Assembly (NCBI GenBank): GCA_964017185.1
Contig: OZ024875.1
Span: 64,723,043-64,787,042, forward strand
Length of the DNA: 64,000 nucleotides
Source of the DNA: Rugalucina vietnamica
Lineage: Eukaryota > Mollusca > Bivalvia > Lucinida > Lucinidae
Reading direction: 5' to 3'
Shown here: positions 39,866-51,120 of the stretch, in pieces
Position numbering within the stretch: position 1 is the stretch's first letter
Layout of the letters: every line of letters begins with the position of its first letter
Made by a program: the position numbers and the translations under genes
The notes under the pieces: generated by a model
Told to the model about the DNA's origin: nothing
Databases searched by the model: none
Seen by the model: the letters and a program-made list of their open reading frames with translations, nothing else

Positions 39866-40251
39866 AAAAAATAAAACTGAGATCCTTTAAGAGCAGCGAA
39901 CATATTAATGAGAAAGGGGTGGACCATACCGCGGTTTCGGCTACTTAAGCTTCTTCAGTGACCCCATAAATTTGGCAATATGGAGCCAAAGAGAATTACT
40001 GTAATTATGCATCTTTCAACAGGATAGACGATACAAAGACCAAATGGGGCCAAATATACCAAACGTTGGTAAGAAAATGGATCTTAACTGATATTTTTCA
40101 GATTTCTCAAAATACCTTCGCTGATCTCAAAGGACCGAAGGAAAATATAATCTGCACTATGGATGATGAACTGGGAGAAGTTTTACGGCCGCCACACGGC
40201 ACAACACCAGCTGCAGTAATAGCAAATAAAAATAAAACTGACATCATTTAA
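39866..40251 (-). mobile_element. retrozyme-like hammerhead element, insertion 2
   Basis: About 385 bp within the satellite, with satellite units on both sides. The first bases (ATAAAACTGA at 39,871) repeat at 40,232, a 361-bp unit. By eye it is about 80 per cent identical to insertion 1 over the whole unit (shared GCCGCCACACGGCACAACAC). It lies away from any Penelope-like sequence, so the unit moves on its own. The 61-codon plus-strand frame in it is not conserved. Confidence 0.65.
39921..39965 (-). ncRNA. hammerhead ribozyme, diverged copy
   Basis: Core CTGAAGA, GAAA, CCGCGG stem III and cleavage triplet GTA are kept. Stem I is GGGTCA with TGGTCC (two G-U pairs). Stem II is GCT/AGC plus a closing A-C mismatch where copy 1 has G-C, so activity may be reduced. 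Confidence 0.65.
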
Positions 40252-40718
40252 GAATATTCGTTCAGAAAACCAACATACAAGAAGCTAAGAAGAAGAAGAA
40301 TATCTATTTAGAATACCAACATACAAGAAACTAAAAAGAAGAAGAATATCTATTCGGCATTTCAACATACAAGAAGCTAAGAAGACAAGGGAAAGTATTC
40401 AGAAAACCAACATACAAGAAGCTAAGGAGAAGAAGAATATTTATTCAGAAAACCAGCGTACAAGAAGCTAAGGAGAAGAAGAATATTTTATTCAGAAAAC
40501 CAGCGTACACGAAGTCAAGAAGACGTATATCTATTCAGAATTCCAATATACAAGAAGCTAAGAAGAAGCATATCTAGTACAGAAAACCAACATACAAGAA
40601 GCCATGAAGAAGAATATCTTTTCATAAAACCAACATACAAGAAGCCAAGAAGAAGAATATCTTTTCAGAAAACCAACAGACAAGAAGCTGTCCTACAACC
40701 ATAGTCAATATATATATA

Positions 40719-41652
40719 CACATGGAAATAAGTTAGGGAACACCTGTAATAATGTGACTACCACCTTTGGACTGTATGTATCCTTCTTTGTAAAATATAT
40801 GAAGAATGTTTTGACAACTTGTCAGAATCTGTAATATCCAAAGTTGCTTCTATGTGAAAATGGTTAGCATCAAACATTATCTGTGGTGGACAGCGGCCAT
40901 CTTTGATTAAGAAATTTTTTGCTAAATTTAAGAAACGCACTGCTAGTCGTTGCCATAACTTCATCATTTGAACTCGCATTGTCGTAATTTTTCGCAAGCA
41001 TAAATCTGAGACATTGCTTGTTGAACACTGATCACAAATTCTTTATTTTCTGACCGACTGTCGGCGGTAGGTCCATACTTTCCCCGGGGTAGGTTTCTTG
41101 GTCAAGTTTTGTTCTTTGGGTATACATTTTTCAGGTTGTAAATGTTGGGTCAGATATTCGATATGACCCTTTAGGAATCCAAACATGAACGTTCTGGTTA
41201 TAGTGCCCTAGCGGAATCATTCTTTTACGGCTTTATTTGCAAAATATCCATGAATTTTCCTTTCCATAGACATCAATGCAAACAGTAGATTTTGTATGAT
41301 TAGCTGCTTTAGAGATGACGCATGAAGTTTAAGGTCCGAAGTCGTTTTTTTCATTCAGAACGATCAGATTCAACATTTTATTCCTGTTTTGCTGTCAAAA
41401 ATTGAGTTTTGCGGAGTGCAGAAGCAAAAAGGCAAACTTGTATTCCGTAAAAGTGAAGTTTTTCACATATGGCATATTGTATCCTCCGTAGTACAAAGAC
41501 AAAATGTTGTGAATTTACATAAATTGGTCTGTAGCTAGGCCAAGGTATGAAATATATGTGATAAAAATTTCAGTATCGCCAGAAAAAAGGAAAACGGATT
41601 TTTTCAAACTTTTCCCAAGAGCTAAAAGTGTTCCCTAACTTATTTCCATGTG
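40719..41652. mobile_element. 934-bp Tc1/mariner-like element, TA duplication
   Basis: Perfect 25-bp inverted ends starting CACATGGAAATAAGTTAG, flanked by TA on each side; copy A has the uninterrupted site at about 33,515. The internal minus-strand frame of 79 codons (40,758-40,997) has no transposase pattern I recognise, so the element is probably non-autonomous. Confidence 0.8.
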
Positions 41653-43342
41653 TATATTATAAGAAACATAACTGATTACTTATTTATATCATTCAAGTAT
41701 TCATGCGAATATGTTATTCCTCTTATTGCACTAATAATGCAAAAATGCCAGTCGGCACTTTAATGAATCTTTTATTTCCAAAAAACGGTTTTGCAGAGAA
41801 AGCCCAAGACAGATTTGATGAAAATAGATTGAACAAATGTTGCAGTTTGATCCTCAATACAACGCAAATCCATTGAAGGATTGTATATATGATTTACACT
41901 CCCGGTAAAAAAATAAAAACATATTCCGCGTTTCTCCGCAACCATGGCAAACGCGAAATTTTTATTTCTCGGAGAAACACCGCGAAATAAGCCAGATAGA
42001 CGAAATCGTCTGCGCGGAATTTCGCTGTGTTTCTCGGTGAAATTTCTCGGTGTTTCTTCGAGAAAGGTAATTACCTGGATTTATCGATAAATCTCTTTTT
42101 CTCGGAGTTTCTCGGAGGAATTTAAAAGACAAATGCATGTTTATAATTTTTGAATAAATATAAAACAATTAATTAAAAAAATAATAAGTATTTGCAAGTA
42201 TGCAACTTGCAGATGTTACGTATTTGTTAAGATGGCTTATAATCCACATTAATATATTCTTGATTACATTAAAATTTATGATGACCTTTGTCACTTGTGT
42301 TGCTTGTAACACCATCATGATTATTCGATCTTTGAACAGAAGAATGGAAGCGAAAATCATTTAAAATATAAGGGCGACATTAAAAATTCGCACCTTGAGC
42401 ATTGTCCTTTCCGACAAAGAATAAAATTACCACACTTCTAGCGACTATGTGGATAATCAGAATCATTTTAATTGAATGAATAAATAAGTTTAATGGCATT
42501 TGATCAAAGGTATTTAATTATGTACAATAGCAATGATTTAACAGGCGGGTCAGTATAAACACAAGTCTTCAAAATAACATGCATATACCGGCCGTAGATC
42601 GAAATCGCAACTATTGTTTTTTTGCGAAGCGAACGTACTATCTATACATGTAAAATCATCGCGGCTTGTCTTACTAAATGTTCGGACCTTACTCGTCCGC
42701 CAGCATTTCTTGCTAAGCTGTTAACGTAACCGTTATCAAATATTGAGATTATGGTTCCATATAAATCGCAAATAATTTGAGCATTCGTACATGTACATGC
42801 ATATATACTTTTACGTTTTAGATCGAGACTACATGTAGTAGGAAAGAATTTGCATCAAAAGTTATTCTCCATGAACAACCACAATGCCGTTTAAATCATG
42901 AACTTATGGGATCGCCTAAATTGTGCCCTTTCGCCCGTAATATTCATAATTGTATGGTATTAACATACATAAATGGTCAACAAAATTTACAGAAATGACT
43001 GTTGACTGATTTGGCCAAGTGGTAGAATTTGCAGCAGTTTAAAGTTTGTATACTTAGACGGTCCCGGTAATTTTTAAAATAACACCAAAATATAAGGTCA
43101 TGTATTTGTTTTCGTGTAAAATGAGTGTATCCGTTCCTGCCTTCTACGGAAACATTAATAAAGGTTAAGTTTTAATGCGATTTAACGTGTAAATTTGATG
43201 TAAGATATCCATACGCCAGCTGAACTGTGTGCTAGTCGAGCTGCACATGTTTTTCGGAAACGATCAGGATGTGCGATTTTTGGAACAAGTGCACTTATTA
43301 GATCGAATACGGTGAAAAATTCATATCTATACATCTTGATCA

Positions 43343-43767
43343 TGTAACGGGATAGCTTCCCTTGGAAATATGCAAATTTCAAACTCGAGACTTTGTGAAT
43401 CGAGTAAGTGTTAGGTATATAGCGCAGTAAACCACCCTTGGTGGATGAGCATGCTTTTCCATCGACGGGGTTTGCTGTGGCTCGGCTCGGCCGCTCGTTA
43501 CATTTGGTGGCAGCGGTGGGATGATGGCAACCGCCAGACCGGGGTTGCCTTACCCATGTAGTCCCCAGGCCAAGACTCGGGGCGAGTCTTCTCGGAGGGG
43601 GAAGTAATGTAACGGGATAGCTTCCCTTGGAAATATGCAAATTTCAAACTCGAGACTTTGTGAATCGAGTAAGTGTTAGGTATATAGCGCAGTAAACCTG
43701 CCTTGGTGGATGAGCATGCTTTTCCATCGACGGGGTTTGCTGTGGCTTGGCTCGGCTGTACGTTACA
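43343..43767 (+). mobile_element. TRIM: miniature LTR retrotransposon
   Basis: Two 160-bp direct repeats (43,343-43,502 and 43,608-43,767), almost identical, each starting TGTAACGGG and ending TTACA (TG..CA ends). The 105-bp interior begins TTTGGTGGCAGCGGTGGGAT, like a primer-binding site after an LTR, and ends in a purine tract GGAGGGGGAAG just before the second repeat. It has no coding capacity. The right end is followed by an inverted copy of the LTR end, so the flank is rearranged and no duplication is visible. Confidence 0.75.
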
Positions 43768-43860
43768 TGTAACGTACAGCCACGTTACATGTAACGTACA
43801 GCCGAGCCAAGCCACAGCGTACAGAAATATCAGATTAAAGAAGTAGGGGGGGGGGGGGTT

Positions 43861-43964
43861 GTACTAGCTGAGTAGTGAAAACAAAGGCGCTGATCAGCTG
43901 TGCAGTTGATCTGCGACTTTATTATCGCATGAGTATAAGTCCAGCGTTCTCATGACGCGGCTCA
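43861..43964. mobile_element. GAGCCGCC MITE, copy 6 (degraded)
   Basis: Keeps GAAAACAAAGGCGCTGATCA and an end GACGCGGCTCA. Confidence 0.55.
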
Positions 43965-44017
43965 TATAAAAGTGGGGTATACATTACATGGACATGTTAT
44001 CATGATGTGTGTAAATA

Positions 44018-44257
44018 TGAGCCGCCTCGTGGGAAACCCAACAATGTGGTTTCCGAACAGGTCCGACACAAACCGACATGTACAGTTACAGAAAAGAGCT
44101 AGAAGCTTGAAATTTTGGAGTTAAGTAGGTAGAGGAGGAATTGTACTATCCGAGTAGCGAAAACAAAGGCGCTGATCAGCTTCGCGGTTACCGCGAAGCT
44201 GATCTGCGTCTTTGTTTTCGTCTATGCAGATTGTTGGTTTTCCCATGAGGCGGCTCA
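44018..44257. mobile_element. GAGCCGCC MITE, copy 7 (full length)
   Basis: 240 bp with clean inverted ends TGAGCCGCCTCGTGGGAAA / ...GAGGCGGCTCA, flanked by TA on both sides. Confidence 0.85.
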
Positions 44258-45871
44258 TATGTTGAGGAATACCTCATTCAATGTATATGGGTTTAAAGCA
44301 CATGAACATGTAAATGCGTTTGTTAATTTACTCGATTAATTAATTTATCAATTATCAGTAATTGATAAATTGTCTTTACTTGTCATTTTTCACCATGTAT
44401 CATGCACTTTCCTATGCACTTGACATTTCGGACCGCACCTTGTAAAAACAACATGCCTCCAACACAAAATGTTCATGGCAGAGTTGTCGTTATGCATGGC
44501 AATAGGTTTTGCGTTTATGCATTTAGCAAGAAAAACAGATGCTTAAAAAATGAAAAGTGTATAAATTGTTTTCTCGTTATCCGCCTTATTCTTATGTGAA
44601 GATTTGGTCATGAATTTGGAATGAAAAAAGTATGCGAACAGTGCCCCTGATAAACGAGTGATTTAGAGGTATTGACAAAACTTTGTGCTAGTTAAATACT
44701 GTGTATCCTTATCATCGAGAATGTTGTAATGCATATTCATATAGGAGTTAGGAGATCGCTGCAGGGTAATCGGGTCAATAAAATTTTACAAAAATAGCTT
44801 GCTCCATAAGCTGACAATGTGATGAAATTATGCCATTTCATTCTACATGCACGTTTCCATAGCTTGACATACAACCAGAACCAGAAAACATTTATTTCAT
44901 TACAATATGAATTCAAGAATGCGCAAAATGGTTCCCTATTATACTCGTACATAATTATGGCCTATTGCTTTTATGTTTCCTAGCTCAAACAAATGAAACT
45001 ACTTGGATAAAGAAACAAAGTACTTCTTAATTTATATGTCAAATGCGAGTCGAGTCATGCCTGACCAACCGTAACGGAAACCAGTGAAGAAGAGTGTGGA
45101 ATGTTTGCTCAGTAATTAATGTGCCTTATTAAAACGTGTCGAACTGTTAGAGGTGCCATATACAAAAACACTTATAAATACTGATCATTTAAAGGTCTGA
45201 AACTACTTTAATTATCAAAAATATGGTAAAATCGATTTTCACAATCGTGCACAATATTTCTCCGAGAAACACCGCGAACAGGTAAATCTGGACTTACCTG
45301 TTTTCATCGGTTAATACCTGCGGTCGCGGTGAAATTTCTCGGTGTTTCTCCGAGAAATCGAACTGAACGAAACGCGAAATATCTTAATGAAAAGAGAAAT
45401 TTAGCGTTCTTTCTCCGAGAAAAATAGCTTAGGGTCCTCCGAGAAAAGAGGGATATGTTGTTGATTTTTTACCGGGACTGTAAGAAGGCGAATTACTGAG
45501 AATCAATTAGCGAAACGATTATATGATTTCTTTGTAAATAAAGCGACAGAAAATCACTTAAAGCAATTTGTCTAGTATAAAGCAGAAAATGGCAATAAAT
45601 TGCCGCTGATAGATGAAATGATAAGACCATTCTTTACAATGTCATTATTGCTATATTGCTCTGAAATGACGCTTTTGTGGCGATTCTAATGGAACAGCAA
45701 TTTTAGATAGACGCTGACTTTGTCAATCAGTAACTGACAAATATTTGAATATTCCCAGATAAATGAAATGCAAACTTGATTACCGGTAGCACTTCGCGAT
45801 CACATAAATGGTGCTGGGGAAAATACTTTAAAGTTCCGAGAACCGGCGGTCATATGAACCAAGCTACATGT

Positions 45872-46669
45872 TGTTATATATAATTGATTCAATAATATTG
45901 ATTCTTTTAAAAGTTATTACTTATAATTTATATATATATATAATCAAAGGGGAGTAACCCAATTAATTAATATATATTTCTTTTTATGTTTCTACAATTT
46001 ATTATCTAGAACTTTGTAGAAGAATGTCATTGATTATTTTTATCACTGTTATATAATTTAGAAGTATAGAATATTCTATGAGCACTTTGTGGATAATTCC
46101 AGATGAAAATGGAGTGAGTGTTTTTTTTTTACCATAAGTTAAAAATATATTTGGACTATGTATACTGAGATCTCGAAGGGTCTAGTGGACTCTCGTTTAG
46201 TCTTGATGGTCGTTGCGGCCTTGAATTCTCTCTGGAGAATTCTAAATTCTCTTTGGAGAACTTAAAAGAACTTTCGTTTAGTTCTTTTCTTTTCTAGAGA
46301 AAAGTTTATTATATCATTCTCTAGAAACCTGGAGAATTTCCTTAGATGTATAAATATAGGTCCCAATTCAGTCGTAGGTATTCAGAAATTTGAAGTGATT
46401 TAAAGTATATAATTTTGGTTGTTTCACTAGTGTTTTGTGTGGATTAAAATATACATGTGCTCATATTCTGGTTACTGGATTGTGGACTTACATTTGAGGG
46501 ACAAGGACTTATTTGACATTAACTTTGTAAGTTATTTATTTATTTATTTACTTATCTGTTTGTTTGTTTGTATGTATTTGCAGCATTTATTTGTTTGATT
46601 AAATATTGTTAAGTTTAAATTACTTGGTTGTTTTTCGCTGTACCTGTCTAGTTACGCTAGGTCGTAACA
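45872..46669 (+). repeat. 5' LTR
   Basis: 798 bp, TGTTATATATAA... to ...GTCGTAACA. It differs from the 3' LTR at only a few positions by eye (a T-run length, C/T around 46,262 and one T/C in the TTTA repeats). The following TTTTGGGGGCTCTGAGCC is the likely primer-binding region. Confidence 0.92.
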
Positions 46670-46769
46670 GATTTTGGGGGCTCTGAGCCGGGATTGAACA
46701 TTTTGTGCACCTATTTTATTCTGAATTTGAAAAGATATTTATTGTTTGTCATAACAGCAAAAAGCAACC

Positions 46770-47597
46770 ATGTTATTCAAACTTGAAGATTTCATTGCTG
46801 CGCCTTCTCAAGAGCTGTTAAACTTGGCCAATAAGAGTGATCTTTTAGACATTGCTAGTCATTATAGCATACCTGATGTCAAAACATCTATGTTAAAACG
46901 TGAAATTAAGAATGTTATCATTCAGTTTCTTGTTGATGAGGAATTTTTTGAACCCTCAGCTACATCTCTAATTATGGTCTCACAAACCGACATACAGTTG
47001 AAAGAGTTAGAATTAAAAAGGCATCTTGAACTGGAAAAATTAAGATTAGAATTTGAAGAAAAAAGAAGGGCAGATAAGGAAGAAAGGGAAGAAAGAATGC
47101 AAAAAGAAAAGTTAGAGTTTGAAAAACAAAAATTAGTATTTGAAAGAGAAGAAAAACAAAAGCAAAGAGAAATGGAAGAACGACTTGAAAAAGAAAGATT
47201 AGAAAAACAAAGAGAGTTAGAAGAAAGGCTTGCAAAAGAAAAATTAGAGCAAGAAGAAAGAATTGAGGTTGAAAAAGAAAAACTGCAGTATAGTTTAAAA
47301 ATGAAAGAGCTTGAATTGAGCAGTAAATCAATGCCTCCTGTGTCTTTTGATCCTAGTAAAACATTTGATGTTACAAAACATATCAGGCTCGTTCCTCCAT
47401 TTCAAGAAAAAGAAGTAGATAAGTACTTTTTACATTTTGAGAAGGTAGCAGAAAATTTGAAATGGCCAAAAGAGCATTGGACCTTGCTTCTACAGAGTGT
47501 TGTTATTGGTAAAGCTCGAGAAATTTACACTCAGCTTCCACTTGATCAAAGTTCAGATTATGACACAGTCAAAAATCTGATTCTTAAGGCTTATGAA
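46770..47597 (+). CDS. gag: Gmr1-like Gag, N-terminal part
   Basis: About 276 codons belong to Gag. A short N-terminal domain (LLNLANKSDLLDIASHY, SAP-like spacing) is followed by a long charged coiled coil (residues about 70-190, many ELEKLRLEFEEK-type heptads) and the start of the retrotransposon Gag domain (VDKYFLHFEKVAENLKWPK). The open frame runs 32 codons further, but those are translated from the inserted Penelope-like tail. Gag would form the particle core. Confidence 0.8.
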
Positions 47598-47972
47598 GAA
47601 CTAACTAAATGTTGTGAACCACTGCAGAAGCTGAGGGTGAGGTTAGGTACCTGTAAAACCGGTTTAAGCCCGCCAGTAACTTTGTGTTACTGATCGTTCC
47701 AAGTCGATACTTCTGTAGTGGTTCTTTTTGTTTTATGTCTTGGTGTTTAAAATTTTTTGTGCTGTTGGCGCCTTATGTATGTTTTCATATTTTTAGTTAA
47801 GTTAAGGTAACTGAGTGGCCACCTATTGGGAAAATAGCTGCTCATTCGGCTTACGATATGTTTCATGGTATAAGTACCTGATTGTTAGTTTGTTTTTTCC
47901 CACCTCGGTTTTTGGAGTGGGAATCTTTTTCTGATTGCGCCTTTTCCTGATCTTTGCCTACTTGTACCTTTT
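47598..47972 (+). mobile_element. Penelope-like 3' tail inserted in gag
   Basis: Begins near AACTAACTAAATG and ends at CTTGTACCTTTTT. The Gag frame resumes at once (TATGAGTTAGTACC); TTATGA at both junctions is a likely short target duplication. Confidence 0.8.
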
Positions 47973-49124
47973 TATGAGTTAGTACCTGAAGCTTATAGGC
48001 AGAAATTCAGAAATTGTAGGAAAGAACATGACCAAACCCATGTAGAATTTGCTAGAACTAAGGAGCAATTATTTGATAGGTGGTGTTCTTCAAAGGATGT
48101 AAAGTCTGATCATGCAAAATTAAGACAGCTCATGCTTGTTGAAGAGTTCAAACGATGCATACACTCTGATGTCAAATCTTTTCTTGATGAAAGGGAAGTA
48201 GAAACTTTAGATGTAGCAGCACGATTAGCTGATGATTATGCTTTGACTCATAAGGTGTCTTTTGTAAATAAGCCTTACAAGAAACCTTTTAACCCTCAAT
48301 TTAAACCTAATACACCTCAGTCAAAACCATTTAACCCTCAACAGAGAAATAATTCTCCTCAACCTAATCCACAACCACAAGCTGGACTAACAGCTGATAG
48401 TTCCAGTCCTTCACATAATCCTAAAAATAAAGATACTAGTGAAAACAAAGGTCAAAGATCCTCATACTCACCCCGGCTGTTTTGCAATTATTGTAAAGGT
48501 GATGGTCACGTCATTTCTGAATGTGAAACTTTGAAAAGAAGAAAAGAGAGACAAAATCAAAATAATTCTAGACCAACAGGTCTTACTTCTTTAAGGTCAA
48601 AACCACAGTCTATTATTCAGGATGAAAATCCTATTTTGGCCAAAACGTCTGCGACTGATTGTATTATGGAGATTTATGAACCATTCTTATCAGAAGGTTT
48701 TGTGTCGCTTACTAGTGATTCTGCCCAGTCTACCCCTATTAAAATCTTACGAGATACCGGAGCTTCTCAGTCTCTTATTTTAGCAGATACCCTGCCTTTT
48801 TCCGAGAAGACTTCAACTGGGACAAGTGTCCTTATTCAGGGAGTAGAGTGTGGATTTGTTAATGTACCGCTCCATAACATTTATTTGTCTTCAGACTTAG
48901 TTTCTGGTCCTGTGGCTGTAGGTATTAGGCCTTCTTTACCTTTTAAAGGTGTTCACTTGCTATTAGGCAATGACTTAGCCGGAGATAAAGTTGTGGTAAA
49001 CCCACTTTTGACCAATACACCTTGTGAGAATCAATTGCCTGATCCCATTGAGCAGGAAATTCCTGATCTTTACCCTTCATGTGCCGTTACAAGGGCTATG
49101 GCAAAAAAAAGTCAAATTGAATGA
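47973..49124 (+). CDS. Gmr1-like Gag C-terminus, zinc knuckle and protease
   Basis: The frame continues Gag (LVPEAYRQKFRNC, HVEFARTKEQLFDRW, SCAN-like) before the ATG at 48,132. In numbering from 48,132: a Pro/Asn/Gln-rich linker (about 50-110), a CCHC knuckle CNYCKGDGHVISEC at about 118-131, and a retropepsin active site DTGAS at 208-212 with GNDLAGDK later. The stop TGA at 49,122-49,124 follows a run of eight A (49,103-49,110). The pol frame continues one base on, so either a programmed shift or an indel joins them. Confidence 0.82.
   Translation, partial: YELVPEAYRQKFRNCRKEHDQTHVEFARTKEQLFDRWCSSKDVKSDHAKLRQLMLVEEFKRCIHSDVKSFLDEREVETLDVAARLADDYALTHKVSFVNKPYKKPFNPQFKPNTPQSKPFNPQQRNNSPQPNPQPQAGLTADSSSPSHNPKNKDTSENKGQRSSYSPRLFCNYCKGDGHVISECETLKRRKERQNQNNSRPTGLTSLRSKPQSIIQDENPILAKTSATDCIMEIYEPFLSEGFVSLTSDSAQSTPIKILRDTGASQSLILADTLPFSEKTSTGTSVLIQGVECGFVNVPLHNIYLSSDLVSGPVAVGIRPSLPFKGVHLLLGNDLAGDKVVVNPLLTNTPCENQLPDPIEQEIPDLYPSCAVTRAMAKKSQIE
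49103..49110 (+). other. A8 run at the gag-pro/pol frame change
   Basis: Eight A's in an overlap where the upstream frame ends and the pol frame (offset +1) takes over. It is a candidate frameshift site or a one-base indel. Confidence 0.5.
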
Positions 49125-51120
49125 TGGGATACAGGATATTGACTTAACTGACACTTTTATAGGTCAGTCTTTTCATGATGAGATTTCAAAATCTCTTTCT
49201 TCAAGTCAAACTGACTTCAACAATCAAAGGTCAGACAATGACCTTTCACCTTCAATTTTTGACCAAGGTCACGAACAAATGTCAAGGTCACAACTTTGTC
49301 AAGAACAGCACAGTGATCCTGAAATCTCGCCTTTATTTGAAAGGGCTTTAGATGAAAATGAAATTTCTCAGGTTCCTGTTTGTTTTTATGTCAAAAATGA
49401 CATCTTACTGAGAAAATGGCGTCCTCCTGATGTTTCAGCGGAAGACGAATGGACCATAAATCACCAAATTGTGGTTCCTAAGGCTTATCGTCCTGAAATC
49501 TTAAACTTGGCCCATGAAACTCCCATGTCAGGTCATTTAGGGATAAATAAGACTTACCACAAAATTCTCAAGCATTTCTACTGGCCAGGATTAAAATCTG
49601 ATGTTTCCCAACATTGCAAATCCTGTCACACTTGTCAAATGGTAGGAAAACCTAATCAGACTATTCCAAAAGCTAATTTACAGCCTATTCCTGCATTTGA
49701 TGAACCATTTAGTAGGATTATCATTGACTGTGTAGGTCCGTTACCCAAGACTAAATCCGGTTGCCAATATCTCTTGACTATAATGTGTGCTTCAACACGT
49801 TTTCCTGAAGCAATTCCACTCAGAAATATCAAGACGAAAACAATAGTTAAGGCCCTTGTAAAGTTTTTCACACTTGTAGGTCTTCCAAAATCAGTCCAAT
49901 CAGATCAGGGTTCCAATTTTATGTCAGGAACATTTCAGCAAGTAATGCATGAACTTGGCATTAAACAATACAAGTCATCAGCTTATCATCCTGAAAGTCA
50001 AGGTGCTTTGGAAAGATTCCATCAAACTTTGAAGAACATGATCAGATCTTACTGCTTTGACACCGAAAAAGATTGGGATGAAGGCATACATTTGCTATTA
50101 TTTGCTGTCAGAGAGTCAGTACAAGAGTCTCTTGGGTTCAGTCCGTTTGAACTTGTTTTCGGACACACTGTTCGTGGACCTTTAAAACTTATGAAAGAGA
50201 AGTTTCTTTCAAGTAATGACAGTCCTTTGAACTTACTTCAGTATGTGTCTGACTTCAAAACTAGATTGACAAAAGCTTGGGAAGTTGCTCGGTCCAATCT
50301 TAAGTCAGCTCAGAGCAAAATGAAGTTGCATTTTGATGAAAATGCTCAGAACAGAAATTTTGACCCTGGAGACAAGGTGATTGCTCTTTTGCCCATTCCT
50401 GGCAGGCCATTACAAGCTAGATATTATGGTCCATATACTGTTGAGAAAAGGTTAAGTGATGTAAATTACATTGTTAACACTCCTGGGAGGCGCAAGCAAA
50501 AACAATTGTGTCATATTAACATGCTTAAAAAGTACATTGATAGGGATAGTGATAATGATAGTTCAGTTATTTCCTCAGTAAGCATAGTTAATTCTGTCCC
50601 TCATGAACAAAATCAGACAGACTTTGAAGAAATGAACTCTGTGAACTGTGAACCATTATCCTCAAAACTCCAGAATTCTGACATTCTGCATGACCTCGAT
50701 CAGAAACTGTCACATCTAGATCCGGACAAGAAACATGAACTAAAACAATTAATTCTTGAATATGAGCACTTATTTCCGGACATTCCATCCAGAACCGATA
50801 AAATCTACCATGATGTAGACATTATTGAAGGAGCAAAACCGGTGAAACAACATCCGTATAGACTTCATCCTGAAAGACAACAATATCTCAGGAAAGAAGT
50901 TAAGTATTTGCTGGACAATGACTTTATAGAACCTAGTCAAAGTGAATGGAGTTCTCCTTGTATACTTGTGCCAAAATCTGATGGGACATTTCGAATGTGC
51001 ACAGACTATAGAAAAGTAAATTCTGTCACAAAAACTGGCACATTTCCCATACCAAGAATTGATGACTGCATCAACAACATTGGTCACGCCAAATATGTGA
51101 CAAAATTCCATCTATTGAAA
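49112..51120 (+). CDS. pol: Gmr1-like pol part 1: integrase, then RT N-terminus
   Basis: The frame is open back to 49,024. Integrase comes first: the zinc-binding HHCC (HETPMSGHLGINKTYHKIL, then CKSCHTC), catalytic D in IIIDCVGPLP, D in SDQGSNFMSG and E in ESQGALERFHQT, then a GPY/F module (PLQARYYGPYTV). RT follows: WSSPCILVPKSDGTFRMCTD, PIPRIDDCI, and motif A KFHLLK at about 51,103-51,120. There the catalytic Asp is replaced by His (CAT at 51,109-51,111). The gene is then broken by a Penelope-like tail. Confidence 0.85.

Larger units (their letters stand above)
39577..40700. repeat. purine-rich 40-46-bp satellite, unit B
   Basis: About 20 imperfect units of TCAGAAAACCAACATACAAG with AAGAAGAAGAATATC linkers, interrupted by the hammerhead unit at 39,866-40,251. 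Confidence 0.85.
41897..45480. mobile_element. 3,584-bp non-autonomous element with TTTCTCGGAGAAA arrays
   Basis: Ends CACTCCCGGTAAAAAA and TTTTTTACCGGGACTG are inverted repeats, with TA on both sides; copy A carries the empty site (GATTTAAGAAGG at about 33,750). Subterminal arrays of the palindrome TTTCTCGGAGAAA and relatives lie at 41,930-42,120 and 45,250-45,450. There is no transposase ORF. The interior holds a TRIM element and two MITEs; 42,200-43,340 and 44,260-45,240 otherwise show nothing recognisable. Confidence 0.8.

Noticed and set aside
40066..40251. 61-codon plus-strand ORF in the second hammerhead unit
   Set aside because: The matching frame in the first unit is not kept open, so it is probably chance.
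43182..43815. Two overlapping minus-strand ORFs sharing long identical segments
   Set aside because: They are translations of the duplicated 160-bp LTRs of the TRIM element.
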